Counted from the first letter of the stretch, positions 36,003 through 49,775 are shown. The stretch: 64,000 nucleotides of DNA from Theobroma cacao (GCF_000208745.1 NC_030855.1:22845748-22909747); one strand, 5' to 3'. Numbers and translations are program-made. The notes: generated from the letters alone by a model not told the origin.

Positions 36003-36190
36003 AATTGTGCAGAGTTCTCATTATTGACTTGTTATCACTCATAAAAAAGATGGACCATCTTGATCCCTATCTATTTCAATTCTAATATTTCCACTTAATC
36101 GTGTAGAGTTCTCATTATTCACTTTTTTTCTACTCATTAAAAAGATATCTCATCTTGATCCGGATTTATTTCAATCATAGTATCTCTAAG
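36003..36190. repeat. Two-copy tandem repeat, 94 bp period
   Basis: Copies start at 36003 (AATTGTGCAGAGTTCTCATT) and 36097 (AATCGTGTAGAGTTCTCATT) and share CATCTTGATCC and TATTTCAAT segments in the same order. Non-coding, possibly transposon-derived. Confidence 0.75.
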
Positions 36191-39061
36191 TCTCAAGTCA
36201 ATGAAAAACTAGATAAACTCTAATATAAGTTGTCACGGATCTACACTTTTAAATTTCAAAATTTGAAATATTTTCATATTTAACTTGATATGATCTCTTA
36301 TCTATTTTTTTAAAAAAAAAGAAAATAATATATTAGTGTTAAATTAAGAAAGACGTTTGAGTCACGGAAACAACAAAAAAAATAATAAAAAAAAAAAACC
36401 ATGGAAGCATTAAAATACAAGTGATTTAAAAACAGGGGTTCCCTAGCTTTGGCCAGGGCAGTCGATGCTGCCCTATCAGCTGTTTAGTTTTTGTTTATAG
36501 CTGAATGCCCTCTCTTCATTCGGACGACAAAATTTGTCTTTTGCATGGCAATTGGCTTATGTGGACCGACTAAATTTACTTAAATAAATTCCACATAATT
36601 TTTAGTAACCTCTCATATGAAATATTAAGTTGGTCATTGACTACTTGTTTTTATTGTTTTAACCAAGAAAAAGAAAGACTTTTGCTTGCTTCTTACTCTT
36701 AAAAGCCCGCACTCAATGTACCTGAAATCCATTTGTCAAGCTGCCACAAACACAAGGGGTTAAATAATGTTTGCTAAGTTAAACAAACCAACAAGTGGAA
36801 TAAAGTTAAGTCATATTTGAACTTTATATCTGTTTAAGCAATAAGATTTGTTTAAGAGGGAAAAAAAACACAGTGGTTCATCAAGTAGGCTTGAATGAAA
36901 ACAAAGAATTTAAGGACAAAAGCGAGTGGTCATGATATATGGAAACATTTTAGTCTCCATCTACTCGGCCCATGGTGGGACGCACATAAGCCATTGCGTA
37001 GCTATCTTATGTGTTTTTTAGGTGCCACAATTTGACCCAGACGTTTCATATACAGACTTTTGATAATGTCCCAAAATGATTGAGAGCCCTGCCCACATGG
37101 CTGCGGTAGTGGGTCCTATATATATATAATCACCATTAGAATGTTAAGCAAGTTGCTCACGTCAAACCCTCAATCGAGAGAGATCGAGACTGTGGTGGGC
37201 ATGTGGCCTGCCAACCAGGTGCGTCTGATTTCGAGGTGTGATAACCGAAGGAGATATTGTTCCAAGTCTCTTGGTTTGCAATTCATTGCGCCATCACTCC
37301 ATTTATGTGATGAAATAAATAAAGCAGACGGGATAAAATAAATAAGAAAAAGAAAAAGGGTCTATTCTTTGAAGCAAAATTCAGTGAACAAATAATGCAG
37401 GATTGGCCCCGGCTGAGAGCATTTTCTTTGAAAAGTTGGTGGACCTCATCAAACATATCCTTGAAAGCAAAAGTTTCCCATCATTCTTTTTTTTTTTGTA
37501 TAAATTCTAACCCATTTCGTTTCCAAGGTCGGATGCCTTACAATTTTAGGCTTTTAATACGTAAATAATATAAGAATTCGGTTAATGGGTGCTCTATTAA
37601 TGAATATCAATGCCTTCAGTAGGTGGACACGGTTTGTCTAGAATCAATAAAGAGTTAGGTAATGCACAACAGAGAGGAATAGGGCTAACCCTTTCGGCAG
37701 AATCGTGAGCTTCAAAAGGGATAGGTCAACTGCTGCTTTTGACTATGGCATTGCTTAACTAAAATTGGATGCGGCTATTTAAGCCATTTGTAGCTTTCTG
37801 ATAGTTGTGGATGAGGCGGCTGAATGATTCTCTCCTCTGATCAAGTAAATAGAAGCAGGTGGCTGATGTTGCCAAGTGAACAATGGCCTATGCATGTATC
37901 AGTCACATCCTGGCTTTTAATCCTGTTTTCCTTCTGGGTACAATGGCCGACCTTCCCCACCCTTCCCATAGTTCAGTACGTGCTGGTTTGCTTCATTTGT
38001 TTTGCTTAATTTAATATTCGACTCGTAACAACTTGCAATAGGAAATTTCAGATATAGAACAATACGCAAAGGTATTTCAATCTTAAACAAAACGATTTTT
38101 ATCAGAATAGTCAACTGTTCTTTCTCAATTCCACTTCAACAGTTGATTACGTCCAACAAATTTCCAAGAATGAGCCTGGACGGAACATAGGGAACATCTT
38201 TACAGGTGGGTAAACATTCCACTTGCTTTATTTAATTCTTACTAATTTTTTTGTTGTTGGTGAATTATTCATGAAGAAAGCTTTGGTGGCTGGCTGGCTG
38301 CTGGTTTGATAGGTTTAGGTGCCATTTTGTTTGGTTTTTAACAGAGTCTAATCAAGGTCAGGCCAAAAAGAAAACCAAACTGATTAGTATTCTGGGAGGA
38401 TTTGGCTGTGCTTACGGCTGAGCATGTTCGATCAGTGCTATCACAGCTGCAACAAAGGATCATCCATTTGACAGATGAATACCTGGTAAGTTTGACTGCC
38501 CTGACAAATTTTGGCTGGTGATATGCCATGGGAGCTGGATATTTTGAAGACATCTACTTTAGTATGTTCAGCTGAATTCTATCCTTTCAATTGCATAAAA
38601 TCAAGCTTGGCACGATGCTTCCTGCTACTGACGTTTGCCAAATATGATTTCGATTTCTTCCAAACTTACCAGTCTGAACAACCACAAATTATTTCACTGA
38701 TAAAATTTGCAGTATAATTCTCCGTGAAAGCTTGATTACATTTATCATTCACTGTATCTAATATATATGTTACAATCAAATCTTAGACTCAACAATCTTA
38801 ATGCTTCCGTTATAACCAACGGTACACTCCTATAACTACACAGAGGACTAACGCCCCACATCCTGAGTCAAAAATTTGTGGACATTTCACCTAACTTATA
38901 GGAGAGATCCTCAATCTAACACTTAACAGTTCATTACTTTAGTTCCATGTAGTTAATACAATCCCCTAAAGGGAAAAGGGCCAAAAAGAATGTGGACTCT
39001 GAGCTCTCCAGTGCAAAAATCATGTACAAATGGATGGGAAAGGGCAAATTTATACTTTCCA

Positions 39062-42000
39062 TTACCGAGGTCCAGAAAGCTCCATGGCTTCGATGATGAA
39101 GGATGACTCTTCATGGATGTCACTGTAATTCCTAGAGAAGCTACATGCCCTAGTCTCACAAAGGTTTGTTCCACCTTGTGATTCCTCTGTTCCTGACTGC
39201 TCAAGACCTTCCAGGACCTTCAAAACTTCCGACATCTTTGGACGAAGGTGTGGTTGTGGCCGAGTACACTGCAGAGCTAACTCTGCTGTTTTTTCCAATT
39301 CTAATGCATCAAAACATCCCTTCAAATCCCTATCCACTAGCACTTCAAGCCTCTTCTCCTCATGCAATGTTCTAACCTGCATCAATCATGAAATATCTTC
39401 AAACTATGGATGAATAATTAAGGAACAAAGAGTATGACAAATTAGTTCTAACGAATTTTAAGTGGGGAAAAAGAAAAGTGGACAAACACATGAAGTCAAA
39501 AATATAATATCATTATAAAAGAGGATTAAGTTTGTGCTGGCAGTTGTCACAACAAAGACACATCTATTGTGTTGAGTGATCTGGATTTTGTCAACATGAC
39601 AGGGTGGGTCTTATCCAAGATGATAATGCTGGGGTAGGTCCAAGGAGCTGGGGTAAATCTTAAGACAAATCAGCCCAGCAGAATAAATATATACCAAACA
39701 TTTGAGGCAACTGCCGTGTTTTGTTGGAACTGTGCTGAAAATAGGAATCACATTAGTTAGTTAAAGACCTATACTTTATACTAGTGTTTTGCAAGGATCC
39801 AGAGCTTTCTCTAAGTAAAGCACCATGCACTTGAACTGTTAGCAAAAAAGATGCATAAATAAACAGTCATTATAATTACTTACCCAGTCAAGAATCATTC
39901 CCTTTTGAATTTGTCCATTACCAGCATCTAATGTCTTTTGTCCTGTGATGAGTTCCAAGAGTAGTATCCCATATCCAAAGACATCTGTTTTTTCAGAAGA
40001 CTGTCCAGTTGAAAGATACTCTGGGGCAATGTGTCCTACAGTACCCCGCACAGCAGTAGTAACATGTGAATCCCTTTGATCTAAGAGCTTAGCAAGACCA
40101 AAATCCCCTACCACAGCTTCAAAACTTTCATCAAGCAAAATATTTGCAGCTTTCACATCCCTGTGAATTATTTTTGGATTACACTGCTCATGCAAATACA
40201 GAAGTCCACGTGCAGCTCCAAGTGCAATATGCATTCTTCTATTCCAATCCAGAGAAGGCTTCTCACGAGAAGTATCTAGAGAGCATCGAATTATAAGGTA
40301 CTACTAAAAATCTGTAACTGCATCATAAGCTAGATAAATAGTTTATGACTTTATTCTATTTGAGCCACAAGAATGGGAAAAAAAACTAAAGGATGAAGAA
40401 AGCTAAGTTGCAAACTAATGTAAGCTCAAATTTGAGATGCACAGCCTAAAAAAAGGCAATGCCTGCATGAGAACCATAAATCAACAAAGTTTCATCTGAT
40501 AAATCAATTAAAGAGCAAGAGAAAGAAGAATGGTCTGATGAGGACAGAAGCACAAAAGATCTTCCGCAAAAGAAACAAACCTCTTAAGCGATCAGCAACA
40601 CTCCCATTTGGCATATAAGGGTAAACTAGCAACCTCTCATCAGGTGTCATGCAGAAGCCATATAAACGTAAGAGGTTACGGTGAAGAGCTAAACCAATCA
40701 TCTCTACTTCAGTTTGAAACTGCACTTCTCCTGTGAAATTTGGATCTTTTAGCCTTTTAACTGCCACCACTGTCCTATTTGGAAGACATCCTTTATAAAC
40801 AACTCCAAATCCTCCTTGCCCTAGAATGTTTTTGGGATTAAAATTGCCCGTAGCTATTTGCAGTTCACGAAATGAGAACCGCTTTAGATGACCAATTTCA
40901 AAATCATAATCTTGCTGCACTGCAATTCAAAGTTACACAACTTCTCAAATTTCAACAATTACAGAAATTCATTGCTAAAAAACGGTGATTGTGAATTTGG
41001 GAGTACCATATGATGTTAGCAGAAGCCGAGATCTATACCAATGCACCCAACAAACAAGCAGCATCACGGAAACCACAAATGCAGAACTGATTCCTATGGC
41101 AACAGAAAGCACCCAACGATGGTATCCACTGACTCTAGAAGATGAAACTGAGCCTGCCACTAAATGATTGAACATGTTACATTAGCATCATTAAAGAGCA
41201 TCATGGCAGAGCACTTTGATGGATTTCATCAGCATACCATTTAATGGTTTTGTAACATCCGTGCAAATTTGTTCAGATGAAGAAGTGCAAAGAAAGTTGT
41301 TCCCTGTAATACTACACAAAAGTACATGAAGCTTGAAGTGAATGAAAATGATTTATCAGCAAGATTTTTCTGAATAGAAAAGAGAATATTTAAGCTTACG
41401 CTTATTGATGTAGAATAGAATCACTTTCTGCAAAGAAACTCACCTATAACCTTTTGCTAGTATTTTTGGAGTAGGACCACTAAGATTATTAAATGATAAG
41501 TCCCTGCACAACATTGTTGAAGTTAATCAAAGTCATCCCTTGACAGCAGTCTAAACTAGAAATATGGTGATGTGATGAAACACATACAAGAATGAAAGAC
41601 CAGTGAGATTTGCAATGAGTCTAGGAATAGGTCCAGATAAATTGTTCTTGCTAAGCCGCCTGAAAAGGTAGCCATGGCAAAGATTTAGTAGGCAAATATT
41701 CAGGGGGAAAAAACACCAATATAGCTATAACATGCGCTGAGCAAATGTCAGACAAGACTCACAGGTAACTTAGATGTGTTAGAGAGCCCAAAGAACTTGG
41801 AATTACTCCAACAAATTGGTTACCAGAAAGATCCAGAGTTTGAAGCTCAGAGAGCTTCCCTATCTCATCTGGGATGGGACCTGACAACTGATTGTTCTGC
41901 AACAACCTACAACAAACAGAAATATGAAGCATCTCAATGAATGCTGACCAGATCCACAAGAATTTTCATGTTCCTGGGGAAAATGCTAAAGAAGGTTTTT

Positions 42001-43064
42001 GATACAATAACTTCCTTCTAAAGATCACAAGAAGGTGGACAAGAATAATAACCTCCTAAATTATTGAAATGAATTCAAGAATAAAACTAAGTTCCAGAAA
42101 CACGTTCATTTTTCATTCATAACCAACTCTGGCATCTATTCCAGCAAGAATATGTTCCCCCACTGCACTATAAAGCACCTTTTGCATAAGCAATTCAACT
42201 TCTAAAAACTACACAATCTTAAAAAAGAACCTACTTTCTCTTTCAACAAGTGTTACCAGATGTGAAAAGATATGCAAAAACCATCCTTTAACAATAAAAA
42301 TAATTTCTTGGCTAACCCTTAATCACTCGTCAAACATCAATTTGACACAAAAGAGTGGTAGCAATACGACAATCAATTGGATTTCATACCGAAAGACATC
42401 CAATAAAATGAAACTTAAAATTAGCAGTGGAATTAACACAACAGAATTAGATGACAGTGGACTCACTCACATAGTCCTTAGGTGACTCAAATTCCCAATA
42501 CTCGGTGAAAGCAGTCCTGATAATCCCGTGCTGGCCATTTCCCTGTCAACAACAATATTCCCAAAACCAAACTCTCATTTTACTTCTTTTATCAAAATAT
42601 TAACAAATTCAACAAGAAATGATTAAAATAGAACTTCACATTGTAGAAAACGGGGCATAGTCTCTTACAGGGAGATAACGAAACCTTCAGCAGAACAAGC
42701 GACCATGTTCCAAGTACAAGGATCAACTGAGTTAATATCCCAGCCGTCCATCACGTTCCTAGCATCTATCATCTCCCTCTTCACCGACATCAAAGCCGCC
42801 ACTGTTATATCAACATCACCCAAAATCAACATTTAAAAGAAAAAAATATATACATATTAACAACATAAATTTCAACAGTCTTAATCAATGAAGGTAGCTT
42901 TCTTTTTCTTTTTCTTTCTGTTTAATATGAGAATTAAGAACCCCAAAACGACCTTCATAGTTAACTCCTTTTGGAGAGAGAAGACTATCACCAGCTGAAA
43001 CGGAATGGACCCAACAAAACCAACGAAAAAGCAACAAAACCATCCACATTACGTGATGCTCCAT
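39062..43064 (-). CDS. LRR receptor-like kinase, At5g45780-type, 621 aa
   Basis: Eleven exons on the minus strand: 43064-42953, 42801-42669, 42542-42471, 41906-41763, 41659-41588, 41503-41444, 41311-41238, 41159-41007, 40919-40581, 40275-39884, 39376-39062, all phases closing. A signal peptide ([18 protein letters not shown]) precedes the LRRNT cap ([10 protein letters not shown]). About five LRRs follow, three in exons of 72 bases or multiples. A Ser-rich juxtamembrane region and one transmembrane helix (about 240-260) come next. The kinase has GQGGFG (307-312), Lys 328, HRD (424-426) and DFG (444-446), so it is a normal RD kinase. The layout resembles SERK/NIK (LRR II), and the length fits At5g45780 (about 614, from memory). 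It likely acts at the plasma membrane as a small receptor or co-receptor. Ligand unknown. Confidence 0.93.
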
Positions 43065-44462
43065 TGAAAGTTAAACAAAAGCAACGACAAAGGAAGAGGA
43101 GCCAAAGCTAAAAAGGGGAAGCTTTTAATTCTTTTTTCAGAGGGTTTTGACTAGTGAAAGTAAGGCCAAAATCTACTGACAGAAAAGATGAAGGCTGGAT
43201 TCGGCTGAAGTTTGGTCTTTTTTTTTTTCTGCTAAATTTCCATTGTTTGCAGGTCCTTTTCGGATTCCCCTTTTTCAGTCTTGGATAAATAAATTAATAC
43301 AGTACTAGTACAGGTATACAAATGGAAAAAAGATTAAATTTTTAAGCTTTTTGTTCATTGTGGGTGGAATCGTAAGACCAGGAGAATGGCTTTTGACATC
43401 GGGTAAGTCCTCGAGATACGAGAAATGACAGGGATTGTCGCCTTGTCTCGATTTAAATTGTATTTTTGTATGGTTACGATGTTTGGGTTTGTCTGATTTG
43501 AGTGAGTTTTAAGCCGTTCAGATCTAAACGTTTTGATTGCTGATCAGAAACGGACGGCTCATAAAGGGCTGAAATGTTTTGAGTAGAGAACACCAACATA
43601 ATTTGACATACTCGTAAGTGTTCGACACTGGCGCGAAAATTCATGTTGCCGGGGATTTTGGATATCTTCTCTTTACAAAGTGATCCTCGGCGCAAACGAC
43701 ATCGTTTCTTTGCGAGGCCACAAAAAAAGGCCTGTTTGGGTTTTCTTATTTGATCGTCCTCAAATGCTGATCCAAATTGCAATTCCAAGTTCTAGCTACT
43801 GACATTTCCCTCAACATCATCTTGCTGCATTGAAAAAAAAATAAAAATAAAATTTGACGTGTTTGTTCTGTTCTGTTCCGTTCCGTTCCAAAGGAAGGGA
43901 TAAAGAGAGGGAGATATGGAAAAGATAAAGGAGAGGGAGAAGTTGGAAGAAAAGAGAGAAGAAAATAGTCGAAAGTGGACTGGGGGGGGTCGTGGAATGG
44001 GCAAAGGGGCCTCAATCAAATCAATTAGTTAGGCAACATTGAAACCGGGGGCCAGCTCAGTCTCTTTTGACGACCAAAAGAAAAACGTAATTATTAACGC
44101 ATGGGACCTTTAAGGGCATCTTCTTTTTGACAAATGATGCACCCAAAATATCATTAGATCTTCTCTACCATGATAATTCATCCAGAAAAGAACAAACGGC
44201 ACCTGGCATCAGATTCGCACCTCCTGTGCTTTTCTCCTTGAGCTGAATTTTACAGCAATGTCCCAGTCAGTGAGTCATCTTATTTCCCAAGAGACATTCC
44301 ACTTTTGTCCAGCATGCCAGCTTTTCTTTGAGCAATATGCGGCACTGCACTGCCATCGCACGCCCTCAAGTTCAAAGGCAAAAGATTGCTCAACATCAGC
44401 TTTGCAATATCACTTGGCTGAGATTGTTGATTTCTTTTTAAGAAGACGTGATTAGAAGGAGT

Positions 44463-44495
<33 letters not shown>

Positions 44496-45017
44496 AACTA
44501 GAAAGAGAGCAATAACATTACTTTTGCACAAACAGTAACAATAATTGTTTGCAATTTGAAGTCAGCCACCACAAACCACCACAATAACTAAAAACAAAAG
44601 AACGAAGGCACGTAACCAAACACAAAAACCAACTAGCCCACCCCTTATCTTCGGGCCATTCTATCAGGGACCTTCTTCCTAGCTACAAATACACTTCTCA
44701 ACTTTTCCTTCACTAGCAGATTTCTGGTCTGTCCACCTTAGCCTATCTTTACTATCAAACATGTACATAACAAAAAAGGCATTTTGATAAAAAAAAAAAA
44801 AGAGTAAACTCATAGAATAAAGGACCAAGGGAGGCAGAGGTAAAGTAGAAAAATCAAGAGAAGGCAGCCATACAGCTGCCAAAGGCTGTACGCGTTGTGG
44901 AAGAGCAGTAAATGATGCTTGGACAGGCCTCGATCAATGGTGGTTACCCAAAGATAGTACTTCCTTTGTGTCACGCATCGACTAGGAGATATCAAGTCTT
45001 ATATCACTCTTAAAGTT
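43065..45017. other. Intergenic region LRR-RLK - BIN2
   Basis: Contains the LRR-RLK promoter and leader and, toward 45017, the BIN2 3' UTR. A TAG trinucleotide microsatellite lies at 44463-44495. No coding exon or RNA gene is recognised. Confidence 0.6.
44463..44495. repeat. (TAG)11 microsatellite
   Basis: Eleven uninterrupted TAG/AGT units. Non-coding. Confidence 0.9.
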
Positions 45018-48000
45018 TTATGTCCCAGCTGGATGCATGAAATGTTGTAGCCCTATTTGCCGTTTCACATGATCTGACTGTAACCAAAAAAATACAAATA
45101 AGTAACAAAGCTTTGACTTCAAGAAGAAACAAAATTCTAGCTAGAAAATAATCCCATAATATTCAATGAAGATATATCTTTCTATAAAATGGGGAGTACA
45201 TGGGAATGAAGTTTAGTTCAGAAACATACTTCCTGTTTAAAGTTGAAAAGTGGCGGTAACGGCCGCCCATTTGGTAGGCGAGCATTAGGTTCTCGAAGCT
45301 CATCAAAGAAGGGATGCGAGCATGCTTCAAGCTGTAATAGCAAAGAGCAGATTTCATTAACATAAGATTAGGGTGGTTATAACTTAAAACACCATTATCT
45401 GGGGGAGCCATATCGATAATTGAAGAATTGTGCATATGTTCCAAGACTAAAAGGCGTAAATCAAAACATTTGCAACCCAAGGCCCATCAGAAAAGGGAGA
45501 CACTAGAAACTCACCGCTGTACAGCGAAGACTTGGTGAGTATTGCAGCAAGCGTGAAGCAAGATCAATTGCTTCAGGAGGCATCCGTTTATGAAAAACCT
45601 AAATACATTTAAGAGTCAAGTTAACGGTAATCAACCACTCATTTCTATTATAACAACAATGCAGTGCATTAAGCAAAATCTATTGATTTTTCTGCCATTG
45701 GAGACCACATGAAAGAAACATTTAAAAATTGCATACAAATTCAAGAATTAAAAGAACAAAATAGAATCAGCCAATATTTCATGACCAAAATATCCAGAAG
45801 GCATAACATATAACATCTCTACACCAATCATTTCTGTGACAAATTTATAAATTTATATAAGGACAATAAAAGGTAAACCTTATGCCAAGGATGCGCTTTA
45901 ATCTGTGGAAACCTAAAATCTGTGTAATTGGGATTCATGCAGCGAATTTCTTCTCTAGTGGGTGTACCTAGGACCTGTAGAAAAAGATGTAAGAAGCAGA
46001 CTTGTGATACAAAGAAATGCATAACTTAAAGCATCACTAAGCAAATCATACCTTGATAATCTCGACAAGCTGGTCCACTGCATTCTCTCCAGGAAACAAT
46101 GGCTACAGAAGAAAAAAGATTAAGTATCAATGGGCAAAGAAACTGAATTATTGCTAGAAATTTTCAGAAAGAACAAAATCAGATAAAAAGAGGCAAATGC
46201 TAACCTGGCCCAGCAAAAGTTCAGCAAGAACACAACCAGCTGACCAGATATCAATTGAGGTTGTGTATTCTGTGGCACCAAAGATAAGTTCTGGAGCCCG
46301 ATAGAAACGTGAACATATGTATGAAATGTTAGCTTCACCTTTGACCTGAACACAAGTATTTTAATAGTAAGTATGAAGTATTTTAAAGAAACAAAAGACA
46401 GGCAAAAGAGGATCATAAACATGTTAATACTGTTCTTTGATCTCATCCCACTTCATGGCAGTCCAGACTAAATGTTTCCCAATAAAAAAATCCCACCCAA
46501 CCCCCACCCCACCATCCTTTTCTTCTTCAGCCCTTCACCACTACAAAGAGGCCAAATAAGACAGCTAAATAACAGTGGCAAAGCTAACAAGCAAAAAGCA
46601 CACGTTTCAAAAGGACCAAGCTGGAACAAATCCAAAGTCAGTTACAATCCCAAATTTATAAAGTATTTATGATAATATAAAAGGACCAAAGTTTAAACAA
46701 CTTTTGGCTATTTGGGAAAACAACAGCAAAGCCTGAAGAGTCATTAAATTGTTTTATCACAATACTGATTTTGCAACTTAGTACAAAAGCAGTGTTGACA
46801 AATAGCAGATAATCATATGAAGTCAATCCTTTCGGAAGTTACAATCAGAATCAAACATTCAACAAACACAGAGCTAAAATCCTATTTTAGTTTTAGAGAC
46901 TTATGGACCCAGACACAATGTTTCACTTGGAGCAAAACTAATTGGTTGACTAAATGTCCATCACAAATTTGAATGGAAGACCACTTGGAAATTTAGTAGA
47001 GGCAGTCAACTTACAAGCACTTTTGCACTTCCAAAATCACAAATCTTAACCTGGTGAGTCAGAGGATCAACCTGTAGAAAGCCAACAATTACCTCAGAAA
47101 CATTGTCAAAACATTCTACTAAAAATCGTCAGTCAGAAAAGCATACCAAGAGATTTTGAGGCTTCAAATCCCTATGGCAAACTCCAGCAACACTATGGAG
47201 ATATGCAAGCCCCCTGAATATCTGTAAAACATCCTCTAATTAGCATAAGGAAGAACATTACACAAGAAATCATGCACAGAAAAGAATACTATGCACACCT
47301 GGTATGTGTACAGTTTCACGTAGATGAGTGGCATTCTTTGATTTGCACTGCTGTAATGTTTCAAAACCCTATACATGCTCTCCGGAACATATTCCATAAC
47401 CAAGTTAAGGAATAGCTCATTTTTAGTTGTCGTGGAAAAGAAACAATGCTTCAAGGAAATCACATTGGGATGATCCAGCACGCGCATCAATTGCAGTTCA
47501 CGGTTCTTATATCTTCTGTCTTGCAAAACCTTCTTTATAGCTACAGTCTCTCCTGTTTCCAAGCATTTTGCCTGAAAGAAAAGATGCATCAGCATGTGAA
47601 ATACTAAAAAGCCAAGATTGGCTACAGTCTGACTACGTTTCATTACCTGGAAAACAATCCCAAATGATCCTGTTCCAACTACACGCTCTGCCATATAACT
47701 GATGGTCTAAAAATCAAAAAACCAAAAACATCAAATTCCATTTAAAAGGAAGCTGAGGAACATTCCTATATTGATCGTAATGCGTATTAGTATCTATAGC
47801 TAATGCAGAATTTGAACAGATATAAAACTAGATAACAGAAGAAAACACATACCTGTTTAGGTTCTCCATTTTTGCCTCCAATCGTTGTGGAAATGATGTG
47901 GCCCGTGACCGGATCGTTACCATCAACAACAGCGGCAGACATTTCCTGGTAAATTGAGAAATTCATGGTAACAAAAAAGAGAAGTGAGACTTTGAAGGAG

Positions 48001-48643
48001 CGCAGAAATTGGCGATCCAGAGGAGCCAACCATTGCCTCAAGAAAATCATAAATCAAGTCCAAAAATAAATCTAAATTATAATCAAGCCCGTTAAAAAAA
48101 TTGGCTACACGGTTCATTCTGATCCGAAGAAAATTTCATCTAAGCTAAAAAGCACAAATAAAGCAATAAAAGAAAATTAAATATTGTCACAATTTCGCTC
48201 TCTTAAGAAAAAATTCAATTAAAAAACTCAAAATTGCAAAATGCAAAGAAGAGATCACAGATCGAAAAATATACAGATCAAAATTTTATCATTTAGGGTT
48301 TCCCGATTAGCTCAACCAACAAGGTCGCCGAAAAAAAAACTAAAAAAATATATAAAAAAATTTGCTTTTCATAACCAACGGAAAAAAAAAAAGAAAAATA
48401 CTACCCCCAGATCTCAAAAATCCCATCGACACTCAAAACTATACAGAAGAACAAAAAAAAAGCTTTTCAGCTGATTTTCATGACAACAAAAATAAGGACC
48501 AAAAAATGAGCTGCCAATAATCACGAAAAAAATATCACCAAAATTACACCAAAAAAATTGCAGATTCATTTCCGAGTTCCGATGTCACAAAAAATGGAAA
48601 AAAGAAAAGAAAAACAAATAAAGTTTACCTTATCGTCGGCCAT
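45018..48643 (-). CDS. BIN2: GSK3/SHAGGY-like kinase, BIN2 type, 368 aa
   Basis: Twelve exons on the minus strand: 48643-48629, 47945-47853, 47706-47647, 47571-47299, 47221-47147, 47071-47015, 46345-46205, 46102-46052, 45974-45879, 45598-45515, 45331-45230, 45077-45018. Negative regulator of brassinosteroid signalling that phosphorylates BZR1/BES1. Visible: MADDKEM start, GTGSFG loop, Lys 69, HRD (163-165), DFG (184-186), activation Tyr 200 in [10 protein letters not shown], and TREE (261-264), whose Glu 263 is the site of the classical bin2-1 change. All numbers equal those of Arabidopsis BIN2. The C-terminus is shorter than expected: after FNFKQE the reading goes straight to SDHVKRQIG, without the SPELxNKLIP-like segment of relatives. 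The end is HPAGT. First intron 683 bases. Confidence 0.95.
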
Positions 48644-49242
48644 GACGAGCAACCGGGAAAAAGAAAAAGAAACAAAGAACGAAAAACAAGGATCTAATAG
48701 GAGAAAGAGTAAGAGGAGATCATGGCGTGGCGATAGAAGGGAAAAAAAAAAAAGGCAAAGAAGATGAAGAAGTAGGATTAGGAGAAGAGAAGGGGAGGAC
48801 CCAGGGGCAGAGACAGCAAACTAATGCCCATGTGATTCCAACTCCTCTCCCTTTTTCTCCCCCTTTCTTTTTTCGTTTTTTTTTCTCTTCCTCTTTTTTC
48901 CCCCTGTTTCTTTTCTTTTTCTTTTTTTTTATTATAGAATTTATTATATTTCTTTTCTTCTCGGTCTTCTCTCTCTTTACTTTCCGTTCTCTTCGCTCCT
49001 CTTTTTGTTCTCAGACTTCCCAAACTACCCTTTGAATTCTTACCTAATTATGAAGAACGGGATTTGAAATCTTCGGAGAAAACTTTGGACAAATAAATAA
49101 ATTACTAGCCGACGTATTTTAATCATTGAGCTTTATCCCCTTCCCCTATCGTTCCGTGATTCGTCGCTTTGGTTTTCTATCCGTTACCGTTTATACTCTT
49201 CCTTTTTCTTTTGTAATTTTCTTTGACATATTTTCTTTTTGG

Positions 49243-49775
49243 TAAAATACACTCACTTCTTAAATTTTAATCAAAATTATAAATAAGTCTATTAGTTTTT
49301 AAAATAACTATTTTATCCTTAAAATACAAATACTATTAACAAAAATTAAAAAAATACTTTTTTATTAATTTTAAAAAAATTATTATATTAAAAAAAAAGT
49401 ATCGATTATGCTTCCCAACTCTCCGAGGAAGCGGAGGGGAGCACCAAATCGATGCTCCCCTTAGGGAGCCCCGCCTAAGGGAGCCGGATTAGGGCTCTTC
49501 GAGGGAGCTCCCGTGCTCCTTATCTGGGGAGAGTTTTTTTTTAATTAATAAAAATTAATAAAATTATATAATAGTAATTTTAAAAATTAATCATGAGTAA
49601 AATTATTTTTTTATTCTTACCACATCATCAAATCGATAAAAAATATTAACAGTTGATTAATGGCTGAACTTAAATATTCAACGAAAAATATTTTTTTTGA
49701 ACGGAGTGTCAATTTTGAAAACTAATAAATTTTTATATAATTTCAATCAAAACTTAAAGAATAAAAAGTATTTTA
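49243..49775. mobile_element. MITE-like palindromic element with GC-rich core
   Basis: About 530 bases. The ends are imperfect inverted repeats of about 60 bases: left 49243-49302 and right 49714-49775, both reading TAAAATAC inward, then TTAA, ATCAAAATTAT-like and TATTAGTTTT blocks. The AT-rich arms continue roughly palindromic to a GC-rich core (49411-49530). Inside the core are perfect short hairpins: GGGGAGCA (49436-49443) pairs with TGCTCCCC (49453-49460), and CCTTAGG (49459-49465) with CCTAAGG (49474-49480). There is no coding capacity. A target-site duplication could not be fixed, so the superfamily is not assigned. Confidence 0.65.

Larger units (their letters stand above)
34571..39061. 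other. 4.5 kb intergenic region, no gene seen
   Basis: Contains the RING-CH leader region, a TA/TG microsatellite (35371-35420), a 94 bp tandem repeat (36003-36190) and otherwise non-coding sequence. Open frames around 37100-37350 and 37820-38720 do not resemble known proteins and lack coding character. The end overlaps the 3' UTR of the LRR-RLK. Confidence 0.55.

Noticed and set aside
37100..38720. Possible small genes in the RING-CH / LRR-RLK spacer.
   Set aside because: Short frames, no recognised domain and no consistent exon phases.
48241..49035. Lys/Arg-rich and Phe/Ser-rich open frames upstream of BIN2.
   Set aside because: They come from purine- or pyrimidine-biased low-complexity DNA in the BIN2 first intron and 5' region.
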